DNA of 64,000 nucleotides from Anaeroplasma bactoclasticum (lineage in GTDB: Bacteria; Bacillota_I; Bacilli_A; Acholeplasmatales; Anaeroplasmataceae), in the NCBI RefSeq assembly GCF_003550015.1, contig NZ_QXEV01000008.1, positions 1-64,000 of the forward strand, in the 5' to 3' direction. The notes below the pieces were generated by a model that worked only from the letters and a program-made list of their open reading frames with translations, searched no databases and had not been told where the DNA came from. Positions 62,585 through 64,000 of this stretch are shown here, one piece after another (position 1 is the first letter of the stretch; each line of letters begins with the position of its first letter). A program made the translations under genes and the position numbers.

Positions 62585-63676
62585 ATGCGAGGATTATATA
62601 TACATATGCCATTTTGTAAACAAATCTGTAGCTATTGTGATTTTCCTAAAATGGTTTCTAGTATAGAAAACTATAGAATATATTTAGATGCAATAAAAAA
62701 AGAAATCAATTCCAAAAGGAATGATTTAGAAGGTATTACATCCATATATATTGGTGGTGGTACACCAAATGTATATCCAGATAATCTATTAGAAGAATTA
62801 TTAGATTATATTTATCCATATTTAAAAAATAGTAAAGAGAATACAATCGAATGTAATCCAGAGCTTATAACAGATAGTCAAGCTAAGCTATTTTATAAAT
62901 ATGGAATAAATAGAGTATCCTTAGGTGTACAGTCTATTTCTCCTAGTGCGTTATCTCTTTTAGGCAGGCATCATAAAATGGAGGATGTAACACAAGCAAT
63001 TAACATTTTAAGAGCTAATCATATTCAAAACATATCAATGGATTTCATTTTTGGATTTCCAAATGAAGATATAGATACTCTTTTAGCTGATCTTGACTAT
63101 GTTTATTCTATGAATGTACCTCATGTATCCTTTTATAGCTTAATTTTAGAGGATAAAACTATTTTTTCTTATTTATTATCTAAAGGTAAACTTAAGCTTT
63201 TAGATGATGATATTATTGCAGATATGTATGATATCATCAATAAAAGAATGAAAGAACATGGCTATAAGCATTATGAGGTTTCCAATTATGCAAAAGAAGG
63301 ATTTGAATCTATTCATAATGAATTATATTGGAAGGAAGAAGAATATGTAGGAATCGGTATGGGAGCTTCTGGTTTTATTAAGCCTTATAGGTATTCCAAT
63401 TATAAATCCTTAAAGAAATATTTAGAATTAGTAGAAGAAGAGAAAATAGAAATTGATTCTTCTGAAGAAAAGAAAGAATTTATGATGCTAGGACTTAGAA
63501 TGTTAGATGGAATATCCCTATCCTATTACGAAATGAAGTACCATTCTTCACCAATTTTAGATTTCGATTTGTCTAAGCACATAGATAGTGGAATCTTAAA
63601 AATAGAAGATGATAGACTTTTTATACCAGAAGACAAGCTTTTTATAGCTAATATAGTATATGAAGAGTTCGTCTAA
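62585..63676 (+). CDS. hemW: HemW-type radical SAM heme chaperone
   Basis: A 363-aa radical SAM protein. The cluster motif is CKQICSYC (C-x3-C-x-x-C, residues 11-18), followed by YIGGGTPN and ISMDFIFGFPNED, GVQSIS and SNYAKEG blocks. This layout fits HemW, often misannotated as oxygen-independent coproporphyrinogen oxidase (HemN); the fourth HemN cysteine (CxxxCxxCxC) is replaced by Asp-Phe, as in HemW. In anaerobes lacking heme its role is unclear. GAGAGGAG precedes ATG 62585. Confidence 0.93.
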   Translation: MRGLYIHMPFCKQICSYCDFPKMVSSIENYRIYLDAIKKEINSKRNDLEGITSIYIGGGTPNVYPDNLLEELLDYIYPYLKNSKENTIECNPELITDSQAKLFYKYGINRVSLGVQSISPSALSLLGRHHKMEDVTQAINILRANHIQNISMDFIFGFPNEDIDTLLADLDYVYSMNVPHVSFYSLILEDKTIFSYLLSKGKLKLLDDDIIADMYDIINKRMKEHGYKHYEVSNYAKEGFESIHNELYWKEEEYVGIGMGASGFIKPYRYSNYKSLKKYLELVEEEKIEIDSSEEKKEFMMLGLRMLDGISLSYYEMKYHSSPILDFDLSKHIDSGILKIEDDRLFIPEDKLFIANIVYEEFV

Positions 63677-63927
63677 AATTATTTCAAAAGGTATCTAGTG
63701 TATAAAACTAGATAATTAAATATTGAATATTTTATGTAATTATATTATATAATATATGAAATGATATTTGATAACATTAACATTTTGAAATAAATTATTT
63801 TCAAATGCTATCTAGTTATTGATATTACATAATGTAATTATTTATTATATTTAAAGAATTTTGGAATAACGCTTTATAAAATATTTGAAACTACATTCGT
63901 AATGAAAAATACAAAGGATAAAAAAAT
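63677..63927. other. Very AT-rich right-edge intergenic region with repeats
   Basis: No credible gene. It holds a near-direct repeat (63682 and 63799, see repeat entry), a perfect palindrome ATTACAT-A-ATGTAAT (63824-63838) and several TATAAT-like runs. Confidence 0.55.
63682..63816 (+). repeat. Pair of 18-bp direct repeats
   Basis: TTTCAAAAGGTATCTAGT at 63682-63699 and TTTCAAATGCTATCTAGT at 63799-63816 agree at 16 of 18 positions. A CATTTTGAAA just before the second copy makes an inverted partner of its start. They could be regulator sites or mobile-element scars. Confidence 0.6.
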
Positions 63928-64000
63928 ATGAAGAAAAAAGAAGAAAAAGAAGTCATTTTCTATGAAATCTCTGACTTTGAGTACTATTTACGCAATATGC
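63928..64000 (+). CDS. Start of an unknown gene, cut by the window edge
   Basis: ATG 63928 with AAAGGA upstream opens a frame that runs to the last base. The 24 visible residues start MKKKEEKEVIFYEISDF and are not enough to name a family. Confidence 0.45.
   Translation, partial: MKKKEEKEVIFYEISDFEYYLRNM

Noticed and set aside
62585-63676. HemN (oxygen-independent coproporphyrinogen oxidase) label
   Set aside because: The fourth cysteine of the HemN CxxxCxxCxC pattern is not present; HemW fits better.

Overview
The window is a 64 kb piece of an AT-rich bacterial chromosome with dense, short-spaced genes, strong Shine-Dalgarno sites, TTGnnn/TATAAT promoters and the standard code (TGA is used as a stop, for example at the end of yqeG). 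The gene families point to an anaerobic, probably host-associated low-GC Bacillota, most likely a Bacilli lineage near Erysipelotrichales/RF39-type gut bacteria: a yqeG-yqeH-yqeK-rsfS block, mutS2, a Gram-positive-looking RNase P RNA, a T-box on ileS, a CcpA-type cre site and a soluble electron-bifurcating [FeFe] hydrogenase. The lineage is an inference from gene content; no rRNA is present.

Layout. 1-0.6 kb: tail of an IS1595-like transposase and a 49-aa acidic orphan. 0.6-5.8 kb: PfkB sugar kinase, small unknowns, a DUF1848 protein, an M3 peptidase lipoprotein and a membrane protein. 5.9-8.5 kb: ribosome-assembly/quality block yqeG-yqeH-yqeK-rsfS. 8.5-10.9 kb: unknowns, including a likely degenerate relative of zinc-dependent phospholipase C and an alpha/alpha-toroid protein. 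10.9-15.6 kb: gpmI, FMN riboswitch-ribU, a membrane protein, eno. 15.7-21.6 kb: tRNA-Gln, YcxB-like protein, TetR, then marR plus a heterodimeric ABC exporter. 21.6-27.6 kb: T-box-ileS, an unknown, deoC-deoD, TetR. 27.7-30.8 kb: a paired M16 peptidase (one dead, one active subunit) and an SSB paralog. 30.9-33.8 kb: thyA-folA-plsC and two small membrane proteins. 33.8-40.3 kb: mutS2-thiN-MATE-truB-ribF-rpsO. 40.4-44.6 kb: hydrogenase HydC-HydB-HydA. 44.7-49.0 kb: a flavin-type oxidase-fold protein and a 1245-aa TPR/transmembrane/InlB-repeat/DUF6273 protein. 49.2-51.7 kb: a Crp/Fnr regulator divergent from an ABC substrate-binding lipoprotein and permease. 51.9-58.0 kb: pnp, flippase-like protein, metY, an unknown, metA. 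58.1-64 kb: rnpB, lepA, a GNAT gene with a perfect cre site, TPP riboswitch-thiT, a membrane protein, hemW and a repeat-bearing right edge.

How the genes fit together. Vitamin economy is built on uptake: riboflavin enters through RibU (FMN riboswitch) and RibF converts it to FMN/FAD; thiamine enters through ThiT (TPP riboswitch) and ThiN makes TPP. Lower glycolysis (GpmI, Eno) and H2-evolving NADH/ferredoxin reoxidation (HydABC) indicate fermentative energy metabolism. MetA and MetY together assimilate sulfide into homocysteine. DeoC-DeoD recycle deoxynucleosides, while ThyA-FolA make dTMP.

The most interesting signals are regulatory or architectural: a Crp-type palindrome centred near -41.5 between a Crp/Fnr gene and a transporter operon that lacks its ATPase gene; a cre box overlapping the -35 of an acetyltransferase gene; a palindrome over the -10 of the MarR/exporter promoter; a compact GC-rich rpsO leader; a start-codon conflict (ATG/GTG) at the flippase-like gene; and the large surface-anchored DUF6273 protein. 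No phage, CRISPR array or obvious defence island is visible.
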